NCBI GenBank assembly: GCA_025980765.1
Contig: JAICXB010000023.1
Coordinates: 1-62,527 of the forward strand
Direction of reading: 5' to 3'
From: Terriglobales bacterium
GTDB taxonomy: Bacteria; Acidobacteriota; Terriglobia; Terriglobales; Acidobacteriaceae
Length of the DNA: 62,527 nucleotides
Shown here: one piece after another, positions 25,225-35,088 of the stretch
Layout of the letters: the number at the start of each line of letters is the position of its first letter
How positions within the stretch are numbered: the stretch's first letter is position 1
The notes under the pieces: generated by a model
Seen by the model: the letters and a program-made list of their open reading frames with translations, nothing else
Told to the model about the DNA's origin: nothing
Database searches by the model: none
Program-made: the position numbers and the translations under genes

Positions 25225-26119
25225 CAGTCTTCCCCACGGTTTCAATGAAGATTTCTTCCAGCGACGGCTCTACCAATTCGAATTTGTTGACGCGTGTTCG
25301 TTCCGCGGCCAGTCGCAGCAGTTTCTGCGAATCCGCGCCGGGCACCATCCGGATTTCGACATAGTTGCCGTAATTGTTGAACGACTGTACAAGCCCGTCC
25401 TCGCGCAGGAAGGAATCCGGTCCTTCGTATTCCATCTGTACATTGCTCTTTCCGTAGCTCGCCTTGATGTCTTTCAAACGGCCCTGCAGCACGGCTTCAC
25501 CACGATTGATCAGACAAATGGTCTCGCACAGTTTTTCTACCTGGTCCATGCGATGAGTCGAAAACAGGATCGTGCAACCTTTCTTGTTGAGTTCGAGCAG
25601 AACATCTTTCAGCAGGGTTGCGTTTACGGGATCGAGGCCGGAAAACGGCTCGTCCATGATGAGGAACTCGGGATCGTGCAAGAGCGCGGCGATGAACTGG
25701 ATTTTCTGCTGCATGCCCTTGGAGAGCTCTTCCGCCTTTTTCTCCAGGGCTTCGACGATCTCCATACGCTCGCACCAGCGGCGGGCGCGGGCGGCGGCAT
25801 CGGAAGCGGTGAGTCCGCGCAGTTGGCCGAAGAGCACAAGCTGCTCGCCGATCTTCATCTTCTTGTAAAGTCCGCTGGTCTCGGGAAGATAGCCGACGCG
25901 CTTGAGATGATCGCGGCGAAAAGGCCCACCGAACATCCGCACTTGTCCTGAATCGGGAACCGTAATTCCGATCATCATGCGAATCGTGCTGGTCTTGCCC
26001 GCTCCGTTCGGGCCCAGCAGGCCGAAGATGCCGCCGGCTTCGATGGTCAGGGACAGGTCTTTCACGGCAACAAATTTGTCATAGCTCTTGCAAACCTGTT
26101 CAAGTTCTACAGTTGGCAT
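25217..26119 (-). CDS. ABC transporter ATP-binding protein (NatA-like)
   Basis: This 300-aa protein has Walker A GPNGAGKT (about residues 36-43), Q-loop region LPETSGLY, signature LSKGMQQK, Walker B FLIMDEPFSGLDP and the switch His in LFSTHRMDQ. After residue 220 a short extra C-terminal domain follows, ending in FELVEPSLEEIFIETVG, typical of ABC-2 drug/sodium exporter ATPases. It works with the permease whose start codon overlaps its stop. Confidence 0.95.
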   Translation of the reverse strand: MPTVELEQVCKSYDKFVAVKDLSLTIEAGGIFGLLGPNGAGKTSTIRMMIGITVPDSGQVRMFGGPFRRDHLKRVGYLPETSGLYKKMKIGEQLVLFGQLRGLTASDAAARARRWCERMEIVEALEKKAEELSKGMQQKIQFIAALLHDPEFLIMDEPFSGLDPVNATLLKDVLLELNKKGCTILFSTHRMDQVEKLCETICLINRGEAVLQGRLKDIKASYGKSNVQMEYEGPDSFLREDGLVQSFNNYGNYVEIRMVPGADSQKLLRLAAERTRVNKFELVEPSLEEIFIETVGKTDA

Positions 26120-26195
26120 GGTGTTATGTACGTTGCTTTCCTGAAAGTGGTTTCAGCCAGGTTCGCCGCGGCGGACTCGCAATGAAACGTGTACG

Positions 26196-27683
26196 TCAAG
26201 CCGTAGTCTTTCGGCTTGCGCCGGCGCCGGAGATGCGGTCTCGCCCGGCTTCTTTCGAGACGTAGAGCGCCGCATCCGCAGCCGCAACCAACTCGTCTCG
26301 TGTGCGGCCGTGGGTTGGATATTCGGCGATTCCGGCGCTGATGGTCACCTTCACCGGCACGCCGGGGAAGCGGAAGCCGGCGACTGCTCGGCGCAGCTTT
26401 TCCGCGACTTCCAGCGCATTCGCGCCAGAAGTTTGTGGCACCAGGATGGCGAATTCCTCGCCGCCGTAGCGGCAAACGACGTCAACTTTACGAAGCTGCT
26501 GCACAAAAACATTCGAGACCTGTCGCAGCACCTCGTCGCCCAGCAAATGTCCGAACTCGTCATTCAGGCGCTTGAAATTATCGATGTCGACCATAATCAC
26601 GGTCATGCGGCCTTGATAGCGCGAGGCCCGTTCGATTTCGGTCGCGATCTGCATCTCGAAGTAGCGGCGATTGTAGATGCCGGTTAGGCCGTCCACGTAC
26701 GCCAGTTGCTGCGCCTTTTCAAAGTGGTGCGCATTCTGGATCGCGGCAGAGCAAATGTCTGCCACGGACTCCAAGGGTGGAACATCCTCTTGCGCAAAGT
26801 TTCCGGGTTTCGTGCTCTCCAGCGCGAGCACGCCGAGCTTCTCGCCAAAGAAGATGAGAGGCACGCACATCTCCGAGCGAGTCTCAACAAAGCCGGCGAC
26901 GTAGTGAGGCACGAACGCGACCTCGTTCTCGACCACAGTCTTTCCTACTTCCAGCGCGCGCGTGCCCGAACCGGTGCCCGCCGGCAACAGCGAACCCTGA
27001 GGAAGGATCGGCGTCAGCTTGCCTTTGTGCGCGCGCACCGCGAGTCGGGACTCCTCATCGCTGAGCAGAACGACTACGTGATCCACCGGGAAATGCTGCA
27101 ACACTAAATCACATACTTTCACCAGCAGTTCGTCGAGGTTAAGGACGGCCGTGGTTTGCCGGGCAATGGCGTTGATGGCCTCCAACTGCTTGGTCCGGCG
27201 CTGCTCCAGGGTGTACAGACGAGCGTTCTCCAGCGCGATGGAGGCCTGCGTTGAAAACAGCGCCAGCAGGTCGAGCGTTTCGGAGTCGAAGGCGTCCAAT
27301 TCCTCGCTCTGGATATCGAGCACGCCCACGACTTCGTCGCGCACCATCAGAGGAATAGCGACTTCAGATTTGGTCAGAGGGAAATGGCCTATATATCGCA
27401 AGTCCTTGCTCACGTCGGGCGCGTATACTGGCCGCTTCAATTGAGCAGAGCTGCCGATCAGGCCCTGTCCAAAGGCCATGCGCAGGTGCGATTCGTCGAT
27501 GGGACGTCCGATCGCGGTGCGAACAAACAATTCCTGAGTACTCGGATCCAGCAGCAGAACCGCCGCATTCTGGATGTGGAAGTAGTCTCTGACGATGCCG
27601 AGGATCTGCTCCAGTACCTCATCCAGATTAAAAGTGGAGAGGACGACTTGGCTGGCGTCGTAGAGTAGAGCAATCTTCTGCAT
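26196..27683 (-). CDS. Diguanylate cyclase with two GAF domains
   Basis: The 495-aa protein contains GAF domain 1 (about residues 10-155; AIPLMVRDEVVGVLDIQSEE), GAF domain 2 (about 175-320; CVPLIFFGEKLGVLALEST) and a C-terminal GGDEF domain (about 325-490). The active-site motif is YGGEEFAI near residue 406, an accepted GGEEF variant, with VDIDNFKRLNDEFGHLLGD binding metal. It makes cyclic di-GMP from GTP. No EAL domain is present. The start at 27683 gives MQKIALLYDASQVV, so GAF 1 begins at once. Ligands are unknown. Confidence 0.93.
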   Translation of the reverse strand: MQKIALLYDASQVVLSTFNLDEVLEQILGIVRDYFHIQNAAVLLLDPSTQELFVRTAIGRPIDESHLRMAFGQGLIGSSAQLKRPVYAPDVSKDLRYIGHFPLTKSEVAIPLMVRDEVVGVLDIQSEELDAFDSETLDLLALFSTQASIALENARLYTLEQRRTKQLEAINAIARQTTAVLNLDELLVKVCDLVLQHFPVDHVVVLLSDEESRLAVRAHKGKLTPILPQGSLLPAGTGSGTRALEVGKTVVENEVAFVPHYVAGFVETRSEMCVPLIFFGEKLGVLALESTKPGNFAQEDVPPLESVADICSAAIQNAHHFEKAQQLAYVDGLTGIYNRRYFEMQIATEIERASRYQGRMTVIMVDIDNFKRLNDEFGHLLGDEVLRQVSNVFVQQLRKVDVVCRYGGEEFAILVPQTSGANALEVAEKLRRAVAGFRFPGVPVKVTISAGIAEYPTHGRTRDELVAAADAALYVSKEAGRDRISGAGASRKTTA

Positions 27684-27873
27684 GCGTCAGTCGGGTCAAA
27701 TACAACAATCTAAAGCTACTCCGGACAGTCCACGAACATCAGAGGGGGAGAAACGCTAGTTACCTGATCGGGGAGAGGAAGCCAGCTTGGAGCCGAATAA
27801 CCTTTTAATTAAATCGCGATTCGGTGAGGATTGACAAGCTTTTTCAGCGATACCGACCCTCGCCGTTATTCGC

Positions 27874-27957
27874 TACCACAGAGAACACTGAGGGCACAGA
27901 GGAAAGAAAGGCGATTTTGGGGTTTCCTCTGTGTTTTCCGTGTCCTCTGTGGTGAAA
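27874..27957. repeat. Family A hairpin (cacagagaacac type)
   Basis: The arms 27874-27906 and 27921-27957 are inverted (taccacagagaacactgagg against cctctgtggtga and neighbours) with only about 15 bases between them. It lies in the 289-base gap upstream of the cyclase gene; the rest of the gap shows nothing else. Confidence 0.75.
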
Positions 27958-27972
27958 ATGCGTTTGCTCCCC

Positions 27973-28218
27973 TCAGCGGCGCTGCTCTGTGCGTGAGTTC
28001 CTGGCTGCCGGACGGATGAGAAAGCCGATCACTCCATAGATCACCAGGCAGATCCAGAAGTCGATGAGCAGTCCCAGATCGGGAAAAAGACGGTAGCTGC
28101 GGTGCTGTGCCGCAGGGGGCAGGTGCGGCATGATTAGGAAATAAATACCGTTGCCGAGCAATACCGCCACCAGAGAGACAAGAAAGTTTCTGGAAAGACT
28201 CACTGCATGTTTAGACAC
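27973..28218 (-). CDS. Small two-helix membrane protein (81 aa)
   Basis: Two hydrophobic helices are visible (FLVSLVAVLLGNGIYFLIM and LGLLIDFWICLVIYGVIGFL) joined by a polar loop, with a basic C-terminal tail (RPAARNSRTEQRR) probably inside. No family is recognised. It is divergent from recG, and a family A hairpin lies just beyond its 3' end. Confidence 0.6.
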   Translation of the reverse strand: MSKHAVSLSRNFLVSLVAVLLGNGIYFLIMPHLPPAAQHRSYRLFPDLGLLIDFWICLVIYGVIGFLIRPAARNSRTEQRR

Positions 28219-28365
28219 CTGAAAGGGCAGCGCAGGTTTCCAAATATGAATGGGTTTCGCAGCTAAAACCCAGCATGCTGGCGGGATGCCTCACAAATCC
28301 CTCAGCTCGGCACACGGGCATAAAATTCTGAAGGCCGCGCCTGATACCATCGCCAAACAGCGCCC

Positions 28366-30567
28366 ATGCTCGAACTGCATACTCCAATCCAATATGTCAG
28401 GGGAGTCGGACCACGGATTGCCGGCGTATTGTCCGAAAAGGGCATCAGCACCGTCGAGGACCTTCTCTACTACCTGCCCTTCCGCTATGAAGATCGCGCC
28501 AATCCCAAGAACATAGCCGAGCTGCGCGCGGGAGAGATGGCCAGCATCATCGCCGAAGTGCGCGGCTCCGCCCTGTACCGTACCAAGAAGATGCCGATCT
28601 TCGAGATGACCGTCGCCCAAGGCCGCAGTGCAGTGAAATGCATATTCTTCAATGGGGCATACCTCAAAGATCGCTTCAAACCCGGTCAACTCCTGGCTTT
28701 GTACGGCAAGGTTGAGGAGGGTTTTGGAAAATCGCCGGGTGGTCGGCTGGAGATGAAGCAGCCGCAAATCGAGGTGCTCGGGCCGCTGCCGGACGAAGCC
28801 GAAGAGGCGAGCCTGCTCGAGGCCAAGCTGGAAGACTCGCTGGAGATGGGGCGCATAGTGCCCATTTACGAGGGCACCGGGAAACTGAACTCGCGCTGGT
28901 TTCGCCATACCATCCATCGCGTCCTCAGCGAACTGAATCCGGAGATTCCCGACGGCATTCCTCCCGCGGTCCGCGAGCATCTTGGCCTCATGCCGCGCCG
29001 CGAAGCCTTTCAGCAGGCGCATTTTCCCTTGGTTGGTGAGAGCCGGGCCGATCTAGAGAATTCCAGCACTCCGGCGCACCGCCGGCTGATCTTCGAAGAA
29101 TTATTTTTTCTGGAAGTTGGACTGGAGCTCAAGCGGAGGAACTTCCGGCGGCGCACCGGGATTAAATTCGAGCTGAACGATGCGGTGCGCGCCGCGATCA
29201 AGCGCTTTCTCCCCTTCCATCCGACGGCGGCGCAAAAGAGAGTGTTGGGCGAAATTGCTGCTGACATGCAGGCACCGGTTCCCATGCGGCGTCTGCTCCA
29301 GGGAGACGTTGGTTCCGGCAAAACCATCGTCGCGCTGGAAGCCGCGGTCATCGCCATTGAGAACGGCTATCAGGCGGCGTTGATGGCGCCTACGGAAATT
29401 CTTGCCACCCAGCATTACCTCTCCGCCCGCAAGCTGCTTGAAGATCACGGATACCGGGTGCTTCTGTTGACCGGCTCGCTCGAAGAAGATCGCAAACGCG
29501 AGGCGCGGCGCCATATTGCGCAAGGCAATGCGCAGCTCGTAATCGGCACTCATGCACTCATCGAAGAGAAAGTTGAATTCGCAAAATTAGGATTGATCGT
29601 TGTCGATGAGCAACACCGTTTCGGCGTGATGCAACGCTGGCGCCTCATGCGCAAGCCCAGCGACGAGCTTGCCGAACCCGATGTCCTGGTGATGACGGCA
29701 ACGCCGATTCCCCGAACGCTGGCGCTCACCCTATATGGCGATCTCGACGTCAGCATCCTCGACGAGCTTCCACCGGGGCGCACTCCCATCATTACCCGCA
29801 TGATCTCGGATGAACGCGCAACTGAGGTCTGGGAATTTGTGCGCAAGCAAGCGGCTGCGGGACATCAGACCTACATTGTCTATCCGGTAATCGAAGGCAG
29901 CGCCGACGAGCCCCATGAATTCACGCCGGATTCTGCCAAGATCAAAGGCAGCGGTCTGAAAGCAGCAACGGAAATGTACGAAGAGCTGCGCAACAAGGTT
30001 CTGCCTGGCGTGCGCGTTGGCCTACTACACGGGCGTCTGAACTCCGACGAAAAAGACTTGGTCATGCGCCGATTTCAGCGCGGTGAGATTGATGTTCTGG
30101 TTGCGACCACTGTGATCGAAGTCGGAGTAGATGTGCCGAATGCGACAGTGATGGTGATCGAGCATGCGGAGCGTTTCGGGTTGTCGCAAATGCATCAGTT
30201 GCGTGGGCGCATCGGACGCGGCGCGGCCAAGTCCTATTGCGTGCTGATGACCGGCAGCAAAATTTCTCCCGAAGGCCAGCGGCGCCTCGACGCCATGACC
30301 CGCACCCAGGACGGTTTTGCCATCGCCGAACTCGATCTCGAACTGCGCGGACCTGGCGAGTTCTTCGGCACGAAACAGTCAGGCGCGCCGGCATTCCGGG
30401 TGGCCAACCTCATCCGCGACCGCAAACTGCTGGAGCTGGCGCGAATCGAGGCCCAACGCATTGTTTCTACCGAGGACAAGCAGATCAGTCATGCGGAACG
30501 CACGACTGTGATGTCACATCTGAAGACCCACTGGCAGAGAAGATATGGACTGGTGGAAGTCGGGTGA
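28366..30567 (+). CDS. recG: ATP-dependent DNA helicase RecG
   Basis: RecG remodels stalled replication forks and Holliday junctions. The 733-aa protein has the N-terminal wedge/OB region (YVRGVGPRIAGVLSEKGI, FFNGAYLKDRFKPGQ), then helicase motifs: Walker A GDVGSGKT near residue 315, DEQH near 413 in VVDEQHRFG, TATPIPRTL, and in the second RecA domain LLHGRLNSDEK, TTVIEVGVDVPNA and QLRGRIGRG. The C-terminal wedge-contact TRP-like region follows. Its length is normal for the family. It stands alone, divergent from the small membrane gene. Confidence 0.97.
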   Translation: MLELHTPIQYVRGVGPRIAGVLSEKGISTVEDLLYYLPFRYEDRANPKNIAELRAGEMASIIAEVRGSALYRTKKMPIFEMTVAQGRSAVKCIFFNGAYLKDRFKPGQLLALYGKVEEGFGKSPGGRLEMKQPQIEVLGPLPDEAEEASLLEAKLEDSLEMGRIVPIYEGTGKLNSRWFRHTIHRVLSELNPEIPDGIPPAVREHLGLMPRREAFQQAHFPLVGESRADLENSSTPAHRRLIFEELFFLEVGLELKRRNFRRRTGIKFELNDAVRAAIKRFLPFHPTAAQKRVLGEIAADMQAPVPMRRLLQGDVGSGKTIVALEAAVIAIENGYQAALMAPTEILATQHYLSARKLLEDHGYRVLLLTGSLEEDRKREARRHIAQGNAQLVIGTHALIEEKVEFAKLGLIVVDEQHRFGVMQRWRLMRKPSDELAEPDVLVMTATPIPRTLALTLYGDLDVSILDELPPGRTPIITRMISDERATEVWEFVRKQAAAGHQTYIVYPVIEGSADEPHEFTPDSAKIKGSGLKAATEMYEELRNKVLPGVRVGLLHGRLNSDEKDLVMRRFQRGEIDVLVATTVIEVGVDVPNATVMVIEHAERFGLSQMHQLRGRIGRGAAKSYCVLMTGSKISPEGQRRLDAMTRTQDGFAIAELDLELRGPGEFFGTKQSGAPAFRVANLIRDRKLLELARIEAQRIVSTEDKQISHAERTTVMSHLKTHWQRRYGLVEVG

Positions 30568-30585
30568 GGGCTTGTCGCCTTGCGA

Positions 30586-30835
30586 TTACCGTCGTTCCCT
30601 GAGAACAGGGATAAAATACAGGGAATTTTTCACCAGCTAACCAAAACGCGTCGCTTTTTGCCCAAAATCGACGAATTTTCGGTGTTTGCTGAGGAAAGGA
30701 ACAGGAAAAGAGCAGGGAAACCTCCAAAATCACCACAAGTGATTGCAGGAAAAGTGAGTTAGCAGCATTGGTTAATAGAGATTCGGAAAATTAACAGGAC
30801 ACGAACAGGAAGAAACAGGAAAGGGATTTAATGGA
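30586..30835. repeat. Family D array of acaggga words
   Basis: After recG comes a tract with repeated gaacaggga, acagggaat, gagcaggga and gaacagga words (about eight copies). Most are in one orientation; one ttccctg at the left end is inverted. The remainder of 30568-30933 shows no gene. The words match the array at 23225-23460 on the other strand. Confidence 0.6.
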
Positions 30836-30933
30836 GTCAGTTTTTCACAAGTGCTGTCCAGTTCCGACCTGATCACCGCAGCCATAAGAGAGGGCAGCCA
30901 CCGAGCTGACCGCAGAGCATTTCTGATTAGCGC

Positions 30934-31398
30934 TCAGGGTTCAATCCTTATGTCCAGCGTAGGCGGTTTAAAGCTCATGCTCTGGTCCTTCTTCTCCACC
31001 CAGAGCGCCATAGGTTCTTTGCGGTCATTGATCATCACCACCACCAGCACGCCGCTTGCATTTTTTGGAGTAATTGTTGTGCGGATGCGATGCGAGCGAA
31101 TGTCGCCGTATTCGCCCGTCGGGCCCCAGTCGAGTTCAAACGTTCCAAAGTTGTAACCGGAATACTTTTGCGGATGCTGCTTCCAACTGGCATCGGCATT
31201 CCAGATGCCGTACGCCTTGTCGTAGTTCTTTTGCTCGACCGCCGCAAAAAAGTGATTTACTGTCTGCTCTTCGCGCCAATTTCGGAAATGGTAGATGAGG
31301 TACGCGGCAATTGCGATCACGATGATGCCGGCGATCACGTACATGCGGCGGCGCCTCTCGATCCGCGGATCGTATTCCTTGGCTTGAAAAATCGTCAT
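30934..31398 (-). CDS. Single-pass membrane protein, unknown function (154 aa)
   Basis: A basic N-terminus (ERRRRMY) precedes one membrane helix (VIAGIIVIAIAAYLIYHF, about residues 21-38). The rest is outside the cytoplasm and reads as a small alpha/beta fold: NHFFAAVEQKNYDKAYGIW then YGDIRSHRIRTTITPKNASG and VVVMINDRKEPMALWVEKK. This layout resembles cytochrome-oxidase-assembly (Coa1-like) or DUF4878-like domains, but no firm match is claimed. It is convergent with recG across the family D array. Confidence 0.65.
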   Translation of the reverse strand: MTIFQAKEYDPRIERRRRMYVIAGIIVIAIAAYLIYHFRNWREEQTVNHFFAAVEQKNYDKAYGIWNADASWKQHPQKYSGYNFGTFELDWGPTGEYGDIRSHRIRTTITPKNASGVLVVVMINDRKEPMALWVEKKDQSMSFKPPTLDIRIEP

Positions 31399-31796
31399 AG
31401 CTCAAATAGACGCCAACCGATGAAGATACGACTCCGGGCAGGTCGGCGGCAATTCCGAATACCATCGACCCATTTGCGTGAATGCTTCCATCTTCTTCAG
31501 CAAGGGTGATAGCGGCCTCACTGGGATGATTTGCAGGTGCGGCAACCAAGTCGACCCGAAGGCTCTGGCCGGCATCTCTCCTCCGCATGTCGCCCTCGCC
31601 CTTGTCCAAGGGAATTCCGGTGTTATGCAAAACTCTGCACACCGGTATGCAGAGTTCCGCAGTATGATTCGTAAGCTGTTGAATCGTATGAGCTGTAGTG
31701 GTAAGAGGATTGCTATTTCATGCGATCAGGGTTCAGTCTAAAGGCATCAGGAGCATCGGAATTTCCGTTGCGAGTTTCTGATGGAAACTAATTTTT
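31399..31796. other. Intergenic region with one palindrome
   Basis: Apart from the 26-bp near-palindrome at 31631-31656 nothing recognisable is seen. The promoter of the glycosyltransferase should lie in the AT-richer part after 31660. Confidence 0.4.
31631..31656. promoter_or_regulatory. 26-bp near-palindrome, candidate operator
   Basis: aactctgcacaccggt-atgcagagtt (31631-31656) reads the same on both strands except for one mispaired position pair. It lies 140 bases before the glycosyltransferase start. Size and symmetry suit a dimeric repressor site, but no neighbouring regulator is present. Confidence 0.4.
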
Positions 31797-32942
31797 ATGC
31801 TTCTAGAACCATGCGAAGCTCAAGAACCTTCAAGTTCGAGAGACCAGGTCTTCGGCAATTTGGACACTAGTACCGCGATCATGCCGCTGGAATCTGGGGT
31901 AAGCATTATTATTTGCTGCCACAACTCCGCGCAGCGCTTACCCACCACCCTGGAACACCTCAGGAACCAAAAGGTTGAGGGCTTTCCATGGGAAGTAATT
32001 CTCGTGGACAACGGATCGACGGACAACACTGCCCGTTTTGCCGAGGAGCTTTGGTTCTCACAGGAAGCTCCTGTCTCTCTGACGATTGTCAGCGAGCCGC
32101 AGCTTGGATTGACCTTCGCTCGACGACGAGGGACCCAAGAAGCTCGATACAATCTGCTGAGTTTTGTAGATGACGATAACTGGTTGGCGCCAGACTGGGT
32201 CCAATCACTCTTCGAAGTCATGTCCTCACATCCAGAGGTAGGTGCTTGCGGAGGGTACAGTCGCGCGGAATTTGGCGGGAATCGCCCTGAGTGGTTCGGC
32301 GATTTTTGTTATCTATATGCGGTGAATGGTCAAAATTGCTTGCAAGGCGATGTCACCGACCGCCGGACGCTATGGGGGGCTGGGCTCACTTTTCGTCGCA
32401 GCTGTTTAGACCAGCTTGAGCAGGAGTTCGGTTTCAAATCCGTTTTGTGTGGCCGCAAAGGAAACCGACTGAGCGCTGGCGAAGATACAGAGATGTGCCT
32501 CGCCCTCCGGCTCGCGGGTTGGAAATTATGGTCGGAGCCGCGGCTGTCGCTGGTCCACTTTCTCCCGGCCTCGAGGCTGAATTGGCAATATCTTCGCAGG
32601 TTGGCATATGGATCAGCCTTTGCAACGCCCGGTCACGATGCTCTTTTCTTTGCTCTGAAGCCTGCAAGAAAAGGCGTTTTGGCGCTGGCTCGACGTCTCA
32701 GGGAATCCTGGCTGTGGCAGACTCTTTTTGCAACTGCGGCCCTGATGCTTCACCCCATCGTATTGGTCAGGTCTCTGTTCTCGTCTGGCGAAGGCAACCC
32801 GGAAATCATCAACACGGAATTTAGAAAAGGTCGATTGATGGGGTTGCTCGCTTCATTTGCCTGGTATGCGCAAAGACGAACGGAGGTTGGTCGCATGGCA
32901 AGAACAGTGACAACAAAATGTGACTTGGCGGCTTCCAGCTAA
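31797..32942 (+). CDS. Family 2 glycosyltransferase (GT-A)
   Basis: The 381-aa protein begins its GT-A domain near residue 35 (SIIICCHNSAQRLPTTLEHL) with EVILVDNGSTDNTA, the metal site FVDDDNWLAPDW (DDD) and the acceptor-side GEDTEMCLALRLAGW. The C-terminal part (about 290-330) has one hydrophobic segment (LFATAALMLHPIVLVRSLF), suggesting membrane association. The start at 31797 leaves about 33 poorly conserved residues; MPLESGVSIIICC is an alternative start (31881). The gene is AT-richer than its neighbours and stands alone, so it could be acquired. Donor and acceptor are unknown. Confidence 0.88.
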   Translation: MLLEPCEAQEPSSSRDQVFGNLDTSTAIMPLESGVSIIICCHNSAQRLPTTLEHLRNQKVEGFPWEVILVDNGSTDNTARFAEELWFSQEAPVSLTIVSEPQLGLTFARRRGTQEARYNLLSFVDDDNWLAPDWVQSLFEVMSSHPEVGACGGYSRAEFGGNRPEWFGDFCYLYAVNGQNCLQGDVTDRRTLWGAGLTFRRSCLDQLEQEFGFKSVLCGRKGNRLSAGEDTEMCLALRLAGWKLWSEPRLSLVHFLPASRLNWQYLRRLAYGSAFATPGHDALFFALKPARKGVLALARRLRESWLWQTLFATAALMLHPIVLVRSLFSSGEGNPEIINTEFRKGRLMGLLASFAWYAQRRTEVGRMARTVTTKCDLAASS

Positions 32943-32996
32943 AATCATCTTTTTGACGCACGGTCACTTGCAGTCGGAACGACGTTCACGCGAGCG

Positions 32997-34904
32997 TCAC
33001 AAGATTTCTCTGATGTCGCCGACTCTGCGAGTAACGCGCTCACGATCCAAATATTCCAGCAAGGGAATCGCGTATTTGCGCGATACGCCGGTGAGGTCCT
33101 TGAAATGGGCCACATCCATTTTCGGAGCTGTGCTTTTTTGGGAAACGACCCTGTGCCGCAACGATTCGAGTGCGCTGCGGTGAAAGACCAGATCGTCCGA
33201 CACTTTCACTAGCGAGCCTTCACGTAGAAGCAGGGTCACAATTTTTTGCGAGCGCAAGCGATCTATTGGCAGGCCGGCCAATACTTCCTTCAGTGCCGGA
33301 ACCTTTAACCCAGCGGAAGAGAACGCGTTCTCGATCGTTTTGCGCGCTCGCTCTTCGTCGGCATTCATGGTGACGCTACGGCCGGCAAGCTTCACCAGTT
33401 CACCTTGAATTTCAATTTTCTTGCAGGCCGAAAGCTGGTCCAGTAAAAAACCGGAAACTTCGCTGCCCAGCTCCATGGCTTCGCGTAGATTTTCTTTGCC
33501 CATTCCCCCGACTAACGGATTGGCTTTGTGAAAATTCTCCAGCGCGATGATCAACGCGCTTGTAGCTCGTTCCGCGGCCTTCCCGGACAGCAACAGAGCG
33601 CCCGCCCGGACAATGCGGTTGCTCTTCGCCAGCGCCTGCACGTAGCTTTCGATTTCGGTTTGGCTTCGGCCGGTTTGCTTTATGGCATCGGCGCGACTCA
33701 GTCCTGAAGTCCCGCTCCGCTCTACGCGCATTGCGAGGGTTTCTTGCGGATCCGCTGCCTCGATTTTGCGAAGGAAATCCAGCGCGCCCTCAATTTCCCG
33801 CGCGCTTCGGTGCATGGGGAAAGCGTCCAAAACCACTCCGCCGCCGATCGTAATTACCGGCGAGAACTGGCGAATAATAAACCGGTCTCCCGGAACCATC
33901 AGCAGCGGCTGCGCGAGCCGCAATTGCGCCAATTGGCTGTTGCCAGGTTCGAGCTGACGGCCTTCGAGCAGGCGAACCTGGGCGACACTTTCGGAAGAGT
34001 AGACATGCAAGTGCACACGCGAAAGATGCTTCAAAGGCTTTGCGTTGTTGAGCAATTGCAGGCGCACGTCAACCCGAGTGGACGGCTCCAGGGTGTCCGG
34101 CTCAGTCAGCATCATGCCGCGCGCGAGCGTGTCCGCGGAAACTCCGGCAAGATTAATGGCGGTGCGCTCTCCTGCTCGCGCCCGCTCCGTCGCAGCGCCA
34201 TGCACCTGGATACCGCGGGCACGCACCCGCTTCCCGCGGTGATGCAGTTGCAGCTCCTGCTCTCGCGCGATCGTCCCCGAGATCAGAGTTCCGGTGACCA
34301 CAGCGCCAAAGCCTTTCATGACAAACGCGCGATCAATGGGCAGTCGGGGCAAAGCACCGGCGTTCTTTGCGACAGCTTCATCGGCAAGCCGTGCCAGCTC
34401 CTGCTTGAGTTCGTCGAGGCCGTCGCCGCGCACCGCGCTCACAGCGATGATGGGAGTGCGCGCAGGATCGAGGAACGATCCGCGCAGGTAGTCTTCAATT
34501 TCCAGCCGCACTACATCGAGGGTGTCGGAATCGACGCTATCGCACTTGGTGATGGCCACCAGGCCGCGGGGAATTGCGAGCAGACGGCAGATGTCGAAAT
34601 GTTCGCTGGTCTGCGGCATGATGCCTTCGTCGGCGGCGATGACCAGCAGCACAAGATCGATGCCTCCCACTCCGGCCAGCATGTTGCGCACGAAGCGCTC
34701 GTGTCCGGGGACGTCGACGAAGCCCAGCCGCAGAGGCTCGCCGGCGGGGCTGATGAGTTCGAGATTCGCGAAGCCCAGATCGATGGTGATGCCGCGACGC
34801 TTTTCTTCGGCCAGGCGGTCGGCGTCGATGCCGGTAAGCGCCTTGACCAGCGACGTCTTGCCGTGGTCGATGTGGCCAGCGGTGCCGACGATGACGGACT
34901 TCAT
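32997..34904 (-). CDS. selB: Selenocysteine-specific elongation factor SelB
   Basis: SelB delivers Sec-tRNA to UGA codons through a SECIS element. The 635-aa protein starts with an EF-Tu-like GTPase: GHIDHGKTS (residues 10-18), [18 protein letters not shown] and TKCD. The beta-barrel domains follow ([37 protein letters not shown]). Residues about 370-635 are the winged-helix repeats that bind SECIS RNA, ending in [19 protein letters not shown]. The length is normal. No selA, selC or selD is in the window, and no selenoprotein was recognised here. Confidence 0.95.
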   Translation of the reverse strand: MKSVIVGTAGHIDHGKTSLVKALTGIDADRLAEEKRRGITIDLGFANLELISPAGEPLRLGFVDVPGHERFVRNMLAGVGGIDLVLLVIAADEGIMPQTSEHFDICRLLAIPRGLVAITKCDSVDSDTLDVVRLEIEDYLRGSFLDPARTPIIAVSAVRGDGLDELKQELARLADEAVAKNAGALPRLPIDRAFVMKGFGAVVTGTLISGTIAREQELQLHHRGKRVRARGIQVHGAATERARAGERTAINLAGVSADTLARGMMLTEPDTLEPSTRVDVRLQLLNNAKPLKHLSRVHLHVYSSESVAQVRLLEGRQLEPGNSQLAQLRLAQPLLMVPGDRFIIRQFSPVITIGGGVVLDAFPMHRSAREIEGALDFLRKIEAADPQETLAMRVERSGTSGLSRADAIKQTGRSQTEIESYVQALAKSNRIVRAGALLLSGKAAERATSALIIALENFHKANPLVGGMGKENLREAMELGSEVSGFLLDQLSACKKIEIQGELVKLAGRSVTMNADEERARKTIENAFSSAGLKVPALKEVLAGLPIDRLRSQKIVTLLLREGSLVKVSDDLVFHRSALESLRHRVVSQKSTAPKMDVAHFKDLTGVSRKYAIPLLEYLDRERVTRRVGDIREIL

Positions 34905-34976
34905 ATGTGAATGAATGACCTACGCGCTCTCTCGCGGGGTTTTTTTTGTGTAGAGGCCGTCCCGTATGCGTAAGAA

Positions 34977-35066
34977 TTGTCATCCCGAGCAAAGCGAGGG
35001 ATCTGCTTTTTCAACCAGCTCCGAACAGCAGATTGCTCGCGCCAAACCAGGCGCTCGGAATGACAA
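34977..35066. repeat. Family B repeat (gtcatcccgagc type)
   Basis: ttgtcatcccgagcaaagcg and gcgctcggaatgacaa are inverted at the ends, with gatctgctttttc and cagcagattgctcg inside. It fills most of the gap between the EF-G-like gene and selB. Confidence 0.7.
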
Positions 35067-35088
35067 GCCCGGGCGATGGACCGTTCGA

